A stretch of DNA of 64,000 bases from Clostridium septicum. GTDB lineage: Bacteria > Bacillota > Clostridia > Clostridiales > Clostridiaceae. This document shows, in pieces, positions 16,849 through 27,746 of the stretch (positions are counted from its first letter, which is position 1; each line of letters opens with the position of its first letter). The stretch is taken from NCBI RefSeq assembly GCF_003606265.1, contig NZ_CP023671.1, forward strand, positions 1,922,001 to 1,986,000, written 5' to 3'. The notes under the pieces were generated by a model that was given only the letters and a program-made list of their open reading frames with translations, was not told the DNA's origin and did no database searches. Both the position numbers and the translations under genes were made by a program.

Positions 16849-19236
16849 ATGCAGTATGGGGTAGATATAGCGGAGTTTAAACGGGTTGATACTAAAAAGA
16901 GTAGAAGAGAAATACGGATACAAGATACATTTGTAAAAAGTATTATCTCAGGTTGTATGGCATTATTATTGAGCAGAGTTATGTTAGTTGTTATTCCTGG
17001 AGTGGGTATAGCTCCTTTTGGATTAGCTTATCTTTTAGGAGAAAGCTTTAAAGAAAATAGAAAATATTCTATTTTGACATTATTAGGGGCTATCTTAGGA
17101 TATTTATCTATATATAAGGCTTTAGACGGAGTTGCAGTATACATAATGTCTGCTGTGTTAATATTTGCTTACTCAAGAGTAAAAAGTTTTCTTAAATATG
17201 AACAAAAGGATAAAGCAGCTTTTTTATTAATATTTGGTGCGTTTTTTATATATAGTTTAATTATAAATAAACAACCAGTAGGAGTTAATCTTACATTTTC
17301 TCTAATTAAAGTAATATCAATAGCTCCTGTTTATTATATTTTAAAATATGCATTGAATTGTACAGAAGAACTAAAAACAAATTATATATTTTCAACAGAA
17401 GAATTAATAAGTATAGGTATATTAGTCTGTTTATTAGTTTCAGGTGTTGGACAAATAGGAATTTGGGGAATTTCAATAAGAAATATAGTAGCATTAGCAT
17501 CTGTAATAGTTATAGCTTATGTAGGTGGTTCTGGACTTGGAGCCGCAATTGGTGTAACAATGGGATTTATCGTAGGAATAACAACAGATAATATAGTAGC
17601 ATTAATAAGTCTTTATAGTGTTTGTGGACTTATAGTAGGTATTTTTAAGGATACAGGTAGAATATTTTCAGCAATTTCGTATGTTGTTATATACTTTATA
17701 ATATCAATGTATTCAGAAACTTTTGCTATATATGGAGCAATAGAAGCAGTAATAGCGGCTATAGTATTAATAATATTACCTAATGGATTAGTGAGTAGAT
17801 TTATAAAAGAAGTTAATCAGGATAAAAAGGTGGAGATTATTAATGATATTCATCTTCAAGGAATTAAGAGTGAGTTTGCTTCTAGATTAGAGGCGTTAAA
17901 GGGAGTTTTAAGTGATTTATCAATATCAATATCTAATTTAGCGGAGAATGATAGATTGCTATTAAATAATAAGGGTACGGCTATGGTAGAAAGTCTTGCG
18001 GATAGAGTTTGTTGTAATTGTGAAATGAGAGGAAGGTGTTGGGATAGAAATCTTCATAATACATTTAATTCTTTTTCAGATTTAATTAGTAGTTGTGAAG
18101 CAAATGAAATGAAATTTCCAAGTGATTTAGAAAAAAGATGCGTTAAAAAGTCAGCATTACTTAGAAGTTCTCAAGAGCTTATAAATAATTATGTTGTAAA
18201 TGAGGCGTTAAAAACTAGATTATCGGAGGGAAGAAATTTAATTTCAAATCATATAAATAATATGGCATTAACAATGGGGGATATTGTTAGAGATTTTAAT
18301 AAGGATATTTCAGTATGTACTGACATAGATAGATTATTAAGGAAAACGTTAAATAAAAATAGTGTTGAGTATAAAGATGTATTTTGTTATTTAGATAGAA
18401 AAGGAAGATTAAAGATAAAAGTAACTCTTTCCAACTGTGAAGGAGCTAACTATTGTTCTAAAAAAGTATTACCTATTATAAATTCCTTGGTTAAAATTCC
18501 GGTATCAATTGGAAGAGAGGGATGCAGAATAAACCCTGATACAGATGAATGTTCAATAATAATAGAGGAAACACCTAAATATCATGTTTTATCATATGTA
18601 GCTACAGATATTAAGGATGGAGAAAGATTTGCTGGAGATAGTTATAGCTATGGCAAGAATGATGATGGAACGTATTTAACAATTGTAAGTGATGGAATGG
18701 GATCAGGTCCGGAGGCAGGAACTGAAAGTAAAGTTGCTGTAGATTTAATTGAAAAATTTATAGAAGCTGGTTTTTCAGATAAAACAGCAATAAATACTGT
18801 AAACTCAATAATGGCTATGAAGTTTAGTGAAGATGAGAAATTTACAACATTAGATTTAAATTTGATAGATCTATATACAGGTGAGGCAGATTTTATGAAG
18901 GTAGGAGGGGTTGTGAGTTTTATAAAGAGAGGAAATGAAGTAGAGGTTATTAATTCAGAAAGTTTACCTTTTGGAGTTTTAGACAGTGTAGATGTTAGTG
19001 CGGAAAAGAAAAAATTAAAACATGGAGATATTATAGTAACTATAAGTGATGGAGTATTAGATGTTGATAAAAGTGATGTTGGGAATTATGAATGGTTGAG
19101 AGAGTATATTGAGTATGCAGATACAAATCCAGAAGCATTATCAAGGGATATTTTAGAAAAATCTAAATCATTAAGTGGTGGAAGAATTAGGGATGATATG
19201 ACTGTATTAGTATCAAAAATTTATTCAGTTTATTAA
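16849..19236 (+). CDS. spoIIE: Stage II sporulation protein E, membrane PP2C phosphatase
   Basis: Dephosphorylates SpoIIAA to release sigma-F in the forespore, and takes part in asymmetric division. The N-terminal region (to about residue 320) is a set of roughly ten TM helices, followed by a central Cys-containing region (about CCNCEMRGRCW). The C-terminal PPM/PP2C domain (about 580-790) has metal-binding DGMGSGPEAGTES, SDGVLDVDKS and RDDMTVLVSK. ATG 16849 is preferred: the in-frame GTG at 16843 overlaps the AAGGAGAGGTG ribosome-binding site. It is monocistronic, with a terminator at 19248. B. subtilis yabS and yabT, normally next, are absent. Confidence 0.97.
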   Translation: MQYGVDIAEFKRVDTKKSRREIRIQDTFVKSIISGCMALLLSRVMLVVIPGVGIAPFGLAYLLGESFKENRKYSILTLLGAILGYLSIYKALDGVAVYIMSAVLIFAYSRVKSFLKYEQKDKAAFLLIFGAFFIYSLIINKQPVGVNLTFSLIKVISIAPVYYILKYALNCTEELKTNYIFSTEELISIGILVCLLVSGVGQIGIWGISIRNIVALASVIVIAYVGGSGLGAAIGVTMGFIVGITTDNIVALISLYSVCGLIVGIFKDTGRIFSAISYVVIYFIISMYSETFAIYGAIEAVIAAIVLIILPNGLVSRFIKEVNQDKKVEIINDIHLQGIKSEFASRLEALKGVLSDLSISISNLAENDRLLLNNKGTAMVESLADRVCCNCEMRGRCWDRNLHNTFNSFSDLISSCEANEMKFPSDLEKRCVKKSALLRSSQELINNYVVNEALKTRLSEGRNLISNHINNMALTMGDIVRDFNKDISVCTDIDRLLRKTLNKNSVEYKDVFCYLDRKGRLKIKVTLSNCEGANYCSKKVLPIINSLVKIPVSIGREGCRINPDTDECSIIIEETPKYHVLSYVATDIKDGERFAGDSYSYGKNDDGTYLTIVSDGMGSGPEAGTESKVAVDLIEKFIEAGFSDKTAINTVNSIMAMKFSEDEKFTTLDLNLIDLYTGEADFMKVGGVVSFIKRGNEVEVINSESLPFGVLDSVDVSAEKKKLKHGDIIVTISDGVLDVDKSDVGNYEWLREYIEYADTNPEALSRDILEKSKSLSGGRIRDDMTVLVSKIYSVY

Positions 19237-19247
19237 AATTGAAATGA

Positions 19248-19291
19248 AGAGGTGAGATTTAGAGGCATTATAGTGAATCTCATCTCTTTTA
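19248..19291 (+). terminator. Terminator after spoIIE
   Basis: AGAGGTGAGATT (19248-19259) pairs with AATCTCATCTCT (19276-19287), with one G-U, followed by TTTT. Confidence 0.82.
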
Positions 19292-19386
19292 TTGTATAAA
19301 GTATAATATTTTTATAAATATTTACATTGGTAGCTGTAAAGGGTATTATATTATATATTAAAATATTTATATTTAGGAGTATTAAA

Positions 19387-20778
19387 GTGATAAATAAGGT
19401 AAAACACTTTATAGAAAAAAATAAGCTGCTTAATAAAAAAGATAAAGTATTAGTAGCTTTATCAGGAGGTCCAGATTCTATATGTTTATTGCATATATTA
19501 TATTCTTTAAAAGATGATATGAAACTGGAGATAGGTGCTGCTCATATAAATCATATGTTAAGAGGTGATGATGCGTTAGAGGATGAGATATATGTAAAAG
19601 AATTTTGTGAAAAATTAGGAATACCTTGCTATATAGATAGAATAGATATAGATAGAATATCCAAAGAAAAAGGAATATCTCATGAGCTGGCAGGGAGAGA
19701 AGAGAGATATAAATTTTTTGAAGAAATTAAATCTAGCAAAGGGTATAATAAAATAGCAATAGCTCACAATGCTAATGATCAAGCAGAAACTGTTATTATG
19801 AGAATGATGAGGGGAGCTGGTTTAGAAGGGCTCTGTGGAATAAGAGTTGAAAGGGATAATAAGTTTATAAGACCTATATTATGCCTTAACAGAAAGGAAA
19901 TTGAATCATATTGCAAATTAAATAACTTAAATGCAAGAATAGATAAAACCAATTTAGAAAAAATATATAGTAGAAATAAAGTTAGATTAGATATATTACC
20001 ATATATGAAAAAGAATTTTAATAAAGATATTATTGATACTATAAATAGAATGGCTACTTTATTACAAAAAGATAATGAGTTTATTGAAAATAAGGCAAAT
20101 GAAGCATATGAAAAAAATTGCAGCGAAAAAAATGGAGATTTGGTTATATGTAGAGAGCTATTTTCTTTAGAAGAAGCATTAATTACTAGAGTAATAAAAA
20201 AGGCTTTTATAGTATATTCCCAAAAATATACTAATTTTGAGATGAAACATATATATGAGGTTATTGAACTTTCTAAAATAGGAACTAATAAGAAAGTCGA
20301 TTTACCAAATGAAATATTTGCTGAAAATATATATGGAAATATATATCTAAAGAAAAGGTTAAATGTAGATATTAATAAAAATAATCAAATATATTTATCA
20401 AGAGATGCTCTAGAAGGATTATCAGTAGAGTTTGGTGAATATAATGTTAGATTTAACATAATAACCAATAAAAATAATCTAGAATTTTCGGATAATGTCT
20501 TAATAAAATATTTTGATTATGATAAGATAAAAGAAGGACTATATATTAGAACTAGAAAAGATGGAGATAAAATTAAACCTCTTGGGATGAAGGGGAGTAA
20601 AAAGCTTAAAGATATATTTATAAATATGAAGGTTCCAAGAGAAAACAGGCTCACAGTACCTATAGTATGTTTTGATAATGAAATATCTTGGGTGGTAGGA
20701 TATAAAGTTTCTGAGGATTTTAAAATAACTAAGGAAACTAAAAATATAATAAAAATTACTTTTTCTAGAAAGGAATAA
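19387..20778 (+). CDS. tilS: tRNA(Ile)-lysidine synthetase TilS
   Basis: Converts C34 of tRNA-Ile(CAU) to lysidine, so that it reads AUA. The N-type ATP-pyrophosphatase core has the PP-loop VLVALSGGPDSICLLHIL, HINHMLRG, the HNANDQAETVIMRM segment and RPILCLNRKEIE. The C-terminal TilS domains end about LKDIFINMKVPRENR. GTG 19387 is chosen for AGGAG at 19375-19379. An upstream in-frame extension from 19327 has no ribosome-binding site. It is four bases from hpt, as in B. subtilis. Confidence 0.96.
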   Translation: MINKVKHFIEKNKLLNKKDKVLVALSGGPDSICLLHILYSLKDDMKLEIGAAHINHMLRGDDALEDEIYVKEFCEKLGIPCYIDRIDIDRISKEKGISHELAGREERYKFFEEIKSSKGYNKIAIAHNANDQAETVIMRMMRGAGLEGLCGIRVERDNKFIRPILCLNRKEIESYCKLNNLNARIDKTNLEKIYSRNKVRLDILPYMKKNFNKDIIDTINRMATLLQKDNEFIENKANEAYEKNCSEKNGDLVICRELFSLEEALITRVIKKAFIVYSQKYTNFEMKHIYEVIELSKIGTNKKVDLPNEIFAENIYGNIYLKKRLNVDINKNNQIYLSRDALEGLSVEFGEYNVRFNIITNKNNLEFSDNVLIKYFDYDKIKEGLYIRTRKDGDKIKPLGMKGSKKLKDIFINMKVPRENRLTVPIVCFDNEISWVVGYKVSEDFKITKETKNIIKITFSRKE

Positions 20779-20782
20779 TTAA

Positions 20783-21319
20783 ATGTTAGAGGATATCAAA
20801 GAAGTATTATTAACAGAAAATGAAATAATGCAAAGAATAAAGGAAATTGCATCAAAGATTAGTGAAGAGTATAAAGGAAAGGATTTATTAGTAGTAGGTA
20901 TATTAAAAGGATCAGTGATAGTTGCTTCAGATCTTATAAAAAATATAACTATTCCATGTTCTATTGACTTTATGGCTCTTTCAAGTTATGGTAATTCAAC
21001 AGAGACATCAGGAGTAGTTAGAATTTTAAAAGATTTAGATCACGGTATTGAAGGAAAAGATGTAATTATAGTAGAAGATATAATAGATAGTGGAGTAACA
21101 TTAGATTATCTTCTTAAATACTTAAAAGCAAGAAAAGCAAATAGTATAGAAATAGTAACATTATTAAGCAAACCAGCAAGAAGAAAAGTGGAAATAGATG
21201 TTAAGTATTGTGGATTTGAGGTTCCAGATGAATTTTTAGTTGGATATGGATTAGATTTTTCAGAGAAATATAGAAATTTACCTTTTATAGGAATATTAAA
21301 AGAAGAAGTTTATAAATAA
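20783..21319 (+). CDS. hpt: Hypoxanthine phosphoribosyltransferase
   Basis: Purine salvage: converts hypoxanthine or guanine plus PRPP to IMP or GMP. 178 residues. The type I PRTase PRPP loop VEDIIDSGVTLDYL, the VGILKGSVIVASDL segment and the FEVPDEFLVGYGLDFSEKYR end are standard. It lies between tilS and ftsH, a conserved Firmicute trio, and in B. subtilis HprT-TilS regulate ftsH. It overlaps no neighbour, and the spacing of 4 bp from tilS implies an operon. Confidence 0.97.
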   Translation: MLEDIKEVLLTENEIMQRIKEIASKISEEYKGKDLLVVGILKGSVIVASDLIKNITIPCSIDFMALSSYGNSTETSGVVRILKDLDHGIEGKDVIIVEDIIDSGVTLDYLLKYLKARKANSIEIVTLLSKPARRKVEIDVKYCGFEVPDEFLVGYGLDFSEKYRNLPFIGILKEEVYK

Positions 21320-21371
21320 TAAAGAGAGCGATTGATAAAAAATAAAATACTAGAAGAGAGGGGGGCCTTGA

Positions 21372-23174
21372 ATGAAGAAATATTCAAGTGCAACTGTATG
21401 GATATTTGCGATACTTCTACTATTCTTATCAGCCACATTCCTGTGGAATAATGGAAGTATGTCAGATGAAATAGCATATAGTGAATTTCAACAAAAATGG
21501 ATAAATGATAAGATTGATAATATAACTGTTCAACAAGATAAAATGGTTATTAGTGGAAAATTAAGAGATGGAAAACAATTTGTAACATATGCTCCAAGTG
21601 ATATGTTAAAACTGTTAATGACTCAAAATCCAAAGGATAACATTAAAATTGAATTTAAACAACCATCTAATAGTGGTATGTGGATTAGTATAATACCTAC
21701 TATAATGTTAATGGTATTAATGGTAGTTGTATTCTTTATGATGACTCAGCAATCACAAGGTGGTGGCGGAGGCAGAGGTGTAATGAGCTTTGGTAAGAGT
21801 AGAGCTAAAGTTTTATCACCTGATGCCAAAAAGGTAACATTTAAAGATGTTGCAGGAGCAGATGAAGAAAAGCAAGAACTAGAAGAAATAGTTGATTTCT
21901 TAAAACAACCTTCTAGATATGTAGAAATGGGAGCAAGAATACCTAAAGGTGTTCTTTTGGTAGGGCCTCCAGGAACAGGAAAAACATTACTTGCAAAAGC
22001 TATTGCCGGAGAAGCTGGAGTACCATTTTATAGTATTTCAGGATCTGATTTCGTTGAGATGTTTGTCGGTGTAGGTGCATCAAGAGTTAGAGACTTGTTC
22101 GAACAAGCGAAGAAAAGTGCACCATCATTAATATTTATTGATGAAATAGATGCTGTAGGTAGACAAAGAGGAGCCGGTCTTGGTGGTGGACATGATGAAA
22201 GAGAGCAAACTTTAAATCAATTATTAGTTGAAATGGATGGGTTTGGAGCAAATGAAGGAATAATTATGATAGCAGCAACAAACAGACCAGACATATTAGA
22301 CCCAGCTCTTTTAAGACCAGGTAGATTCGATAGACAAATTGTAGTAGGAGCACCTGACGTAAAGGGAAGAGAAGAAGTTCTTAAAGTTCATACTAAAGAA
22401 AAACCATTAGAAGATACTGTAGATTTAGCAGTATTAGCAAAGAGAACTCCAGGATTTAGTGGTGCAGATTTAGAGAACTTAGCTAATGAAGCAGCTCTTC
22501 TATCAGTTAGAAAAGATAAAAAGCTTATCGGAATGGATGAGTTTGAGGAAGCAATAACTAGAGTTATTGCAGGACCAGAAAAGAAGAGTAGAACTATTAG
22601 TGAACATGATAGAAGATTAACAGCATTCCATGAAGCAGGTCATGCGGTAGTCATGAAGTGCTTAGAACATTCAGATCCAGTACATGAAATAAGTATAATT
22701 CCTAGAGGAATGGCTGGAGGATACACTATGAATTTACCTAGAGAAGATAGATCATATACTTCAAAAGCTAAACTTAAAGATGATATGGTAGGTCTTTTAG
22801 GTGGTAGAGTAGCAGAAAAGCTTGTTTTATCAGATATAAGTACAGGAGCTAAAAATGACATTGATAGAGCTAGTGCTATAGCGAGAGCCATGGTCATGGA
22901 ATATGGAATGAGCGAAAAGTTAGGAACTATATCTTATGGAACAGATAACAATGAAGTATTCCTTGGAAGAGATCTTGGAAGAGGTAGAAACTTCAGTGAG
23001 AAAGTTGGTTCAGAAATTGACCAAGAAGTTAAGAGTTTTATAGATGAAGCATATATTAAGGCAGAGAAATTACTTAGTGAGAATATGAGTAAGTTACATG
23101 CTGTAGCAGAAGCTTTATTAGAAAAAGAAAAAATTGATGGTGAAGAGTTTGAAAGAATTTTTGATGCAAATTAA
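21372..23174 (+). CDS. ftsH: ATP-dependent zinc metalloprotease FtsH
   Basis: Membrane AAA+ protease that degrades membrane and regulatory proteins and is needed for sporulation. TM1 (about 8-25), an external loop, and TM2 (about 97-120) with a Gly-rich linker. The AAA module has Walker A GPPGTGKT (about 198), Walker B FIDEID and the second region of homology with RPGRFDRQ. The zinc site HEAGH is at about 420-424. The length of 600 residues is normal. Its Shine-Dalgarno is in GAGAGGGGGG. Terminator at 23194. Confidence 0.98.
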   Translation: MKKYSSATVWIFAILLLFLSATFLWNNGSMSDEIAYSEFQQKWINDKIDNITVQQDKMVISGKLRDGKQFVTYAPSDMLKLLMTQNPKDNIKIEFKQPSNSGMWISIIPTIMLMVLMVVVFFMMTQQSQGGGGGRGVMSFGKSRAKVLSPDAKKVTFKDVAGADEEKQELEEIVDFLKQPSRYVEMGARIPKGVLLVGPPGTGKTLLAKAIAGEAGVPFYSISGSDFVEMFVGVGASRVRDLFEQAKKSAPSLIFIDEIDAVGRQRGAGLGGGHDEREQTLNQLLVEMDGFGANEGIIMIAATNRPDILDPALLRPGRFDRQIVVGAPDVKGREEVLKVHTKEKPLEDTVDLAVLAKRTPGFSGADLENLANEAALLSVRKDKKLIGMDEFEEAITRVIAGPEKKSRTISEHDRRLTAFHEAGHAVVMKCLEHSDPVHEISIIPRGMAGGYTMNLPREDRSYTSKAKLKDDMVGLLGGRVAEKLVLSDISTGAKNDIDRASAIARAMVMEYGMSEKLGTISYGTDNNEVFLGRDLGRGRNFSEKVGSEIDQEVKSFIDEAYIKAEKLLSENMSKLHAVAEALLEKEKIDGEEFERIFDAN

Positions 23175-23193
23175 TTTTGAATAGTTTTTTTAA

Positions 23194-23227
23194 TGTAGGA
23201 TAATAGTGTTTATTATCCTACATTTTT
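23194..23227 (+). terminator. Terminator after ftsH
   Basis: TGTAGGATAATA (23194-23205) pairs perfectly with TATTATCCTACA (23211-23222), followed by TTTTT. Confidence 0.9.
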
Positions 23228-23474
23228 GTTTGTAAGGAGATTGTTTATATAAATATAATAAGTCTTAATTTATATAAATTAAGGAATGGATTTATAAAGT
23301 TTTTAAATTGCGAACTATAATTTTATATTTATATAACAAATAAAATATTTTTGGTAAAAATACGAATAATAATTAATTGAAATTATAAAATATTCGAATA
23401 ATCTATTTTAATGCAATACCATTAGTGATATAATAAGTTATAAATTATTAGTTAAGTGGGAGGTTATGATATTA
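23228..23474. other. Leader region of fhs
   Basis: About 250 bp, extremely AT-rich, without an ORF or recognisable riboswitch. A TATAAT at 23429-23434 could be a -10 element, but no convincing -35 is present. Confidence 0.4.
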
Positions 23475-25145
23475 ATGAAAAGCGATATTCAAATAGCACA
23501 AGAAGCAAAATTGGAGCCTATAGTAAAAATTGCGAAAAAATTAAATCTAGATGAAGATAGTATAGAGCAATATGGGAAATATAAATGTAAGTTATCTTTA
23601 GATATTTTGGAAGAGAGAAAAGATAAAAAGAATGGGAAATTAGTTTTAGTAACAGCTATAAATCCCACACCAGCTGGAGAAGGAAAGTCTACAGTAACTG
23701 TTGGATTAGGTCAGGCATTATGTAAAATGGGTAAAAATGCAGTTATAGCATTAAGAGAGCCTTCATTAGGACCAGTATTCGGTATAAAAGGTGGAGCTGC
23801 TGGAGGTGGATATGCTCAAGTAGTACCAATGGAGGATATAAATTTACATTTTACTGGAGATATGCATGCTATTACTTCAGCAAATAACTTATTATCAGCA
23901 GCAATAGATAATCACATACATCAGGGAAATACTTTAAGAATAGACTCAAGAAGAATTATATTTAAAAGGGTTATAGATATGAATGATAGAGCCCTTAGAA
24001 ATATAGTTGTTGGAATGGGTGGAAAAATAAATGGATTTTTAAGAGAAGACGGATTTATGATAACTGTAGCCTCAGAGATAATGGCAATATTATGTTTATC
24101 AAATAGCTTAAAGGATCTTAAAGAGAGAATGGGAAATATACTTATTGCATATGATTTAGATGGAAAACCAGTATATGCTAAACAGTTACAAATTCAAGGT
24201 GCAATGGCACTATTGATGAAAGATGCAATAAAACCTAATTTAGTTCAAACATTAGAAAATACACCAGCTATAATTCATGGAGGGCCTTTTGCGAATATAG
24301 CTCATGGGTGTAACTCTATAATAGCTACAAAAATGGCTTTAAAGCTTGGAGATATAGTTATTACTGAAGCTGGGTTTGGAGCAGATTTAGGTGCTGAAAA
24401 ATTCTTAGATATAAAATGTAGATATGGAGAATTAAATCCAGATTGTGTAGTTATAGTCGCTACTATAAGAGCATTAAAACACCACGGTGGAATTAAAAAG
24501 GAAGAGTTAAATATTCCTAATGTAGAAGCTTTAAAAAAGGGAATAGTAAATTTAGAAAAGCAAATTGAAAATATTAAAAAGTTTAATGTTCCAGTTGTTG
24601 TATCTATAAACAGATTTTTAACAGATAGTGTGGAAGAAATAGAGTTTATAAAAGAATTTTGTGGAAAACTTAACGTAAAAGTAGCTTTATCAGATGTATG
24701 GGCAAAAGGTGGAGAAGGTGGAGTAGAACTTGGTAATATTGTTACAGATATATTAGAAAATGAAAAGTCAAACTTTAAACCTATATACAATGAAAAAGAA
24801 ACAATAGAGAATAAAATAAATATTATAGCTAGGGAAATATATGGAGCAAAAGGTGTGGTTTTTACTCCAGAAGCTAAAAAGCAAATGTCAGATCTTGAAA
24901 GTTTTGGTTTGGATAAATTACCTATTTGTATGGCTAAAACACAATACTCTCTTTCAGATAATCCTTCACTTTTAGGGAGACCTGAAAACTTTGAAATAAC
25001 AGTAAGAGAAATAAGAGTATCAAATGGAGCGGGTTTTATAGTTGCTTTAAATGGAAATGTAATGACTATGCCTGGTTTACCAAAAGTGCCAGCAGCTAAT
25101 AGAATGGATATATTAGATAATGGTGAAATAGTGGGATTATTTTAA
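23475..25145 (+). CDS. fhs: Formate-tetrahydrofolate ligase
   Basis: Makes 10-formyl-THF from formate, THF and ATP, feeding purine synthesis and fMet-tRNA formylation and, in acetogens, the Wood-Ljungdahl methyl branch. About 556 residues with the P-loop [38 protein letters not shown] and the family end IVGLF. ATG 23475 is chosen over 23466 because GGGAGG (23458-23463) would be only 2 nt from the earlier codon. It stands alone between two transcription units and is not part of a larger one-carbon cluster here. Confidence 0.97.
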   Translation: MKSDIQIAQEAKLEPIVKIAKKLNLDEDSIEQYGKYKCKLSLDILEERKDKKNGKLVLVTAINPTPAGEGKSTVTVGLGQALCKMGKNAVIALREPSLGPVFGIKGGAAGGGYAQVVPMEDINLHFTGDMHAITSANNLLSAAIDNHIHQGNTLRIDSRRIIFKRVIDMNDRALRNIVVGMGGKINGFLREDGFMITVASEIMAILCLSNSLKDLKERMGNILIAYDLDGKPVYAKQLQIQGAMALLMKDAIKPNLVQTLENTPAIIHGGPFANIAHGCNSIIATKMALKLGDIVITEAGFGADLGAEKFLDIKCRYGELNPDCVVIVATIRALKHHGGIKKEELNIPNVEALKKGIVNLEKQIENIKKFNVPVVVSINRFLTDSVEEIEFIKEFCGKLNVKVALSDVWAKGGEGGVELGNIVTDILENEKSNFKPIYNEKETIENKINIIAREIYGAKGVVFTPEAKKQMSDLESFGLDKLPICMAKTQYSLSDNPSLLGRPENFEITVREIRVSNGAGFIVALNGNVMTMPGLPKVPAANRMDILDNGEIVGLF

Positions 25146-25231
25146 TTTCTATAATTTACAACACTTGACAAATACTCTGTAATTGTTAAAATTAAATTGT
25201 TAAATTTTTAAGGATTACAAATACTTAAAAT

Positions 25232-25256
25232 AAAGGCAGCTTTAGGGCTGCTTTTA
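25232..25256 (+). terminator. Probable terminator between fhs and coaX
   Basis: AAAGGCAGC (25232-25240) pairs with GCTGCTTTT (from 25247), with one mismatch and a short T tract. It is weaker than the others in the window. Confidence 0.55.
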
Positions 25257-25279
25257 ATTGTATTAAGGATGGTGCTTTT

Positions 25280-26059
25280 ATGGTTTTATTGGTAGATGTA
25301 GGTAATACAAATATAGTATTAGGTGTGTACAAAGAAAGGGAAAATATTGTTAGTTGGAGAATTTCTACAGATTCAAAAAAAACTTCTGATGAATATGGAA
25401 TACAAGTTATGCAGTTGTTTACACAAAGTGAACTTAATCCAAAAGAAGTTAAAGGTATAATTATATCATCTGTAGTACCAAATATAATGCACTCTTTAGA
25501 AAATATGATAAAGAAAAGCTTTGGAATAAATCCATTAGTTGTAGGGCCTGGAGTTAAGACAGGTATAAATATAAAATATGATAATCCAAAAGAAGTTGGT
25601 GCAGATAGAATTGTAAATGCCGTAGCTGCACATGATATCTATAAGAAAGATGTAATACTAATAGATTTTGGAACAGCAACAACATTTTGTTCTGTAACTA
25701 AATCAGGAAATTATCTTGGAGGATGCATTGTTCCTGGTGTTAAAATATCATCAGATGCTTTATTTGATAGAGCTGCAAAGCTACCTAGAGTAGAGTTAGA
25801 AGTACCTCAAAATATAATATGTAAAAATACAATTTCAAGTATGCAAGCTGGAATAATCTATGGATATATAGGACAGGTTGAATATATAGTTAAAAAGACT
25901 AAAAAAGAAATGATGGATCTTGGTTCAGAAGAACCTTTTGTAATAGCAACAGGTGGATTAGCTAATTTAGTAGCAAATGAGACTGATGTTATTGATAAGG
26001 TAGATTCTAGTTTAACATTAGAGGGGTTAAGAATAATATACGAAAAGAATAAGGAGTAG
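25280..26059 (+). CDS. coaX: Type III pantothenate kinase
   Basis: First step of coenzyme A synthesis, phosphorylation of pantothenate. An ASKHA-fold kinase of 259 residues with the phosphate-1 motif [23 protein letters not shown], the DFGTATTF motif with catalytic Asp region and [18 protein letters not shown] lies upstream of the ATG. The next gene, dusB, begins 6 bp later. In B. subtilis hslO and others follow coaX, but here they are absent. Confidence 0.97.
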   Translation: MVLLVDVGNTNIVLGVYKERENIVSWRISTDSKKTSDEYGIQVMQLFTQSELNPKEVKGIIISSVVPNIMHSLENMIKKSFGINPLVVGPGVKTGINIKYDNPKEVGADRIVNAVAAHDIYKKDVILIDFGTATTFCSVTKSGNYLGGCIVPGVKISSDALFDRAAKLPRVELEVPQNIICKNTISSMQAGIIYGYIGQVEYIVKKTKKEMMDLGSEEPFVIATGGLANLVANETDVIDKVDSSLTLEGLRIIYEKNKE

Positions 26060-26065
26060 TATAGT

Positions 26066-27037
26066 ATGAAAATTAAAAACCTAGAATTTGAAAATAATGT
26101 TTTTCTAGCACCTATGGCAGGCGTTACAGATATATCCTTTAGAGGACTTTGTAAAGAAATGGGATGTGGATTAGTATATACTGAAATGGTAAGTGCTAAA
26201 GCTTTATATTATGGAAGTGATAACACTAAGAGTTTATTAAGAATAGCTGAAGAGGAACGTCCTGTAGCTGCACAAATTTTTGGAAATGATCCAGATATAA
26301 TGGCAGAGATAGTAAAAAAGTACTTTAATGATAGAGAAGATATATGTATATTAGATATAAATATGGGGTGTCCTGCCCCTAAAATTACTAAAAATGGGGA
26401 AGGGTCTGCACTTATGAAAGACCCAAAACTTGCTGCAAAAATTGTTGAAAGCATTAAAAAAGTTTCAACTAAGCCTGTTACTGTGAAATTCAGAAAGGGT
26501 TGGGATGAAGATAGCATTAATGCAGTTGAATTTGGTAAAATATTAGAAGCTTCGGGTGCAGATGCTATTGCAGTTCATGGAAGAACTAAAAGGCAGATGT
26601 ACGAAGGAAAGGCAGATTGGAATATAATAGCTAAAGTTAAAGATGCTGTTAATATACCTGTAATAGGAAATGGAGATGTTTTTACTCCTGATGATGCTTT
26701 TGAAATGAAGAATATAACTAATTGTGATGGTATAATGATAGCAAGGGGAAGCATGGGGAATCCTTGGATTTTCAAACAAATTCAAAGAAAACTAAATGGA
26801 GAAGACCTATTAGAAATTAGCGATATAGAGAAAATTAATATGTGTTTAAGGCACTATGAATTAGCTATAAAATACGATGGTGAATATAAAGCTGTACGAG
26901 AAATGAGAAAGCATGCATCATGGTATATAAAAGGTTTACCAAGAAGTAGTGAAGTAAGAAATATAATGAATACCATTGATGAGAGTTCTAAAGTAATTGA
27001 ATTTTTGAATCAGTATAAGGAAGAATTGTCAAAATAA
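26066..27037 (+). CDS. dusB: tRNA-dihydrouridine synthase
   Basis: FMN enzyme reducing uridine to dihydrouridine in the tRNA D-loop. 323 residues. A TIM barrel starts with [13 protein letters not shown] and contains the active-site Cys in NMGCPAPKI, the VKFRKGW phosphate region, [11 protein letters not shown] and the FMN-binding ARGSMGNPW. It is cotranscribed with coaX. In B. subtilis yacF (dusB) also sits just before lysS. The numbering as dusB rather than another Dus subfamily is by synteny. Confidence 0.95.
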   Translation: MKIKNLEFENNVFLAPMAGVTDISFRGLCKEMGCGLVYTEMVSAKALYYGSDNTKSLLRIAEEERPVAAQIFGNDPDIMAEIVKKYFNDREDICILDINMGCPAPKITKNGEGSALMKDPKLAAKIVESIKKVSTKPVTVKFRKGWDEDSINAVEFGKILEASGADAIAVHGRTKRQMYEGKADWNIIAKVKDAVNIPVIGNGDVFTPDDAFEMKNITNCDGIMIARGSMGNPWIFKQIQRKLNGEDLLEISDIEKINMCLRHYELAIKYDGEYKAVREMRKHASWYIKGLPRSSEVRNIMNTIDESSKVIEFLNQYKEELSK

Positions 27038-27142
27038 AATATTTAGGAATTAAAAAGTAAATAATAGAATAAATATACTCTAAAAGGTTAATACATATAT
27101 AAGTAACTAAACTTAGAGGACTTTTATATGGAGTTAACTTTG

Positions 27143-27171
27143 TTGACATATTAAACTTACTGATTTATAAT
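27143..27171 (+). promoter_or_regulatory. Consensus sigma-A promoter of greA-lysS
   Basis: TTGACA (27143-27148), a 17-bp spacer and TATAAT (27166-27171), an exact match to consensus, about 70 bp before the greA Shine-Dalgarno. Confidence 0.88.
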
Positions 27172-27250
27172 ATTTTAAATGTTCAAAGAATATCAGACCT
27201 AGGTTAGGTATTACAATAAAAGTAGTAATTATTTTGAAGGGGAGAACAGT

Positions 27251-27733
27251 ATGAGCGAATCAAAGAAATTTTTGATGACTTATGAAGGTGTTAAAAAACT
27301 AGAAGACGAATTAGAATACTTAAAAACGGTTAAAAGAAAAGAGATAACAGAAAAAATAAAAGTAGCTTTAGGATATGGAGATTTAAGCGAAAACTCAGAA
27401 TATGATGAAGCTAAAAATGAGCAAGCATTTACAGAAGGAAGAATTATTCAATTAGAGAATATGTTAAAGAATGCTTCAGTTGTTGATGAATCAGAAATTC
27501 CAACAGATAAAGTTTCAGTAGGATCAATAGTTAAGGTTAAAGACTATGAGTTTGATGAAGAAGTAGAATATTCAATAGTAGGTTCAGCAGAAGCAGACCC
27601 TATGAATTTTAAAATATCAAATGAATCACCAGTTGGTAGCGCTTTAATAGGCAAAAAAGTTGGTGAAATAGTAGAAGTGTCAGTTCCAAGTGGAGTAAAC
27701 AAGTTTGAAATACTAGGAATTAGAAGAGAGTAA
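27251..27733 (+). CDS. greA: Transcription elongation factor GreA
   Basis: Rescues backtracked RNA polymerase by stimulating transcript cleavage through the secondary channel. 160 residues. The N-terminal coiled coil (about 8-78) carries the acidic tip [15 protein letters not shown]. The C-terminal FKBP-like domain ends with [20 protein letters not shown]. The start has GAAGGGGAG upstream. It is 13 bp before lysS and cotranscribed. Confidence 0.98.
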   Translation: MSESKKFLMTYEGVKKLEDELEYLKTVKRKEITEKIKVALGYGDLSENSEYDEAKNEQAFTEGRIIQLENMLKNASVVDESEIPTDKVSVGSIVKVKDYEFDEEVEYSIVGSAEADPMNFKISNESPVGSALIGKKVGEIVEVSVPSGVNKFEILGIRRE

Positions 27734-27746
27734 CGGAGGGATATTA

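Noticed and set aside
17306..17591. Overlapping frames on both strands in spoIIE
   Set aside because: They are shadows of the strongly coding spoIIE frame, without a start signal of their own.
19327..19386. N-terminal extension of TilS
   Set aside because: The extension has no ribosome-binding site and is hydrophobic, unlike the family; GTG 19387 has AGGAG at proper distance.
23228..23474. Possible folate-type riboswitch ahead of fhs
   Set aside because: I could not find a conserved core of a THF or purine riboswitch, only AT-rich sequence.
26543..26785. Minus-strand frames in dusB
   Set aside because: They lie wholly in a conserved gene and have low-complexity composition expected of antisense AT-rich DNA.
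27060..27130. Weak dyad after dusB
   Set aside because: The pairing is imperfect and no T-run follows, so I do not call it a terminator.
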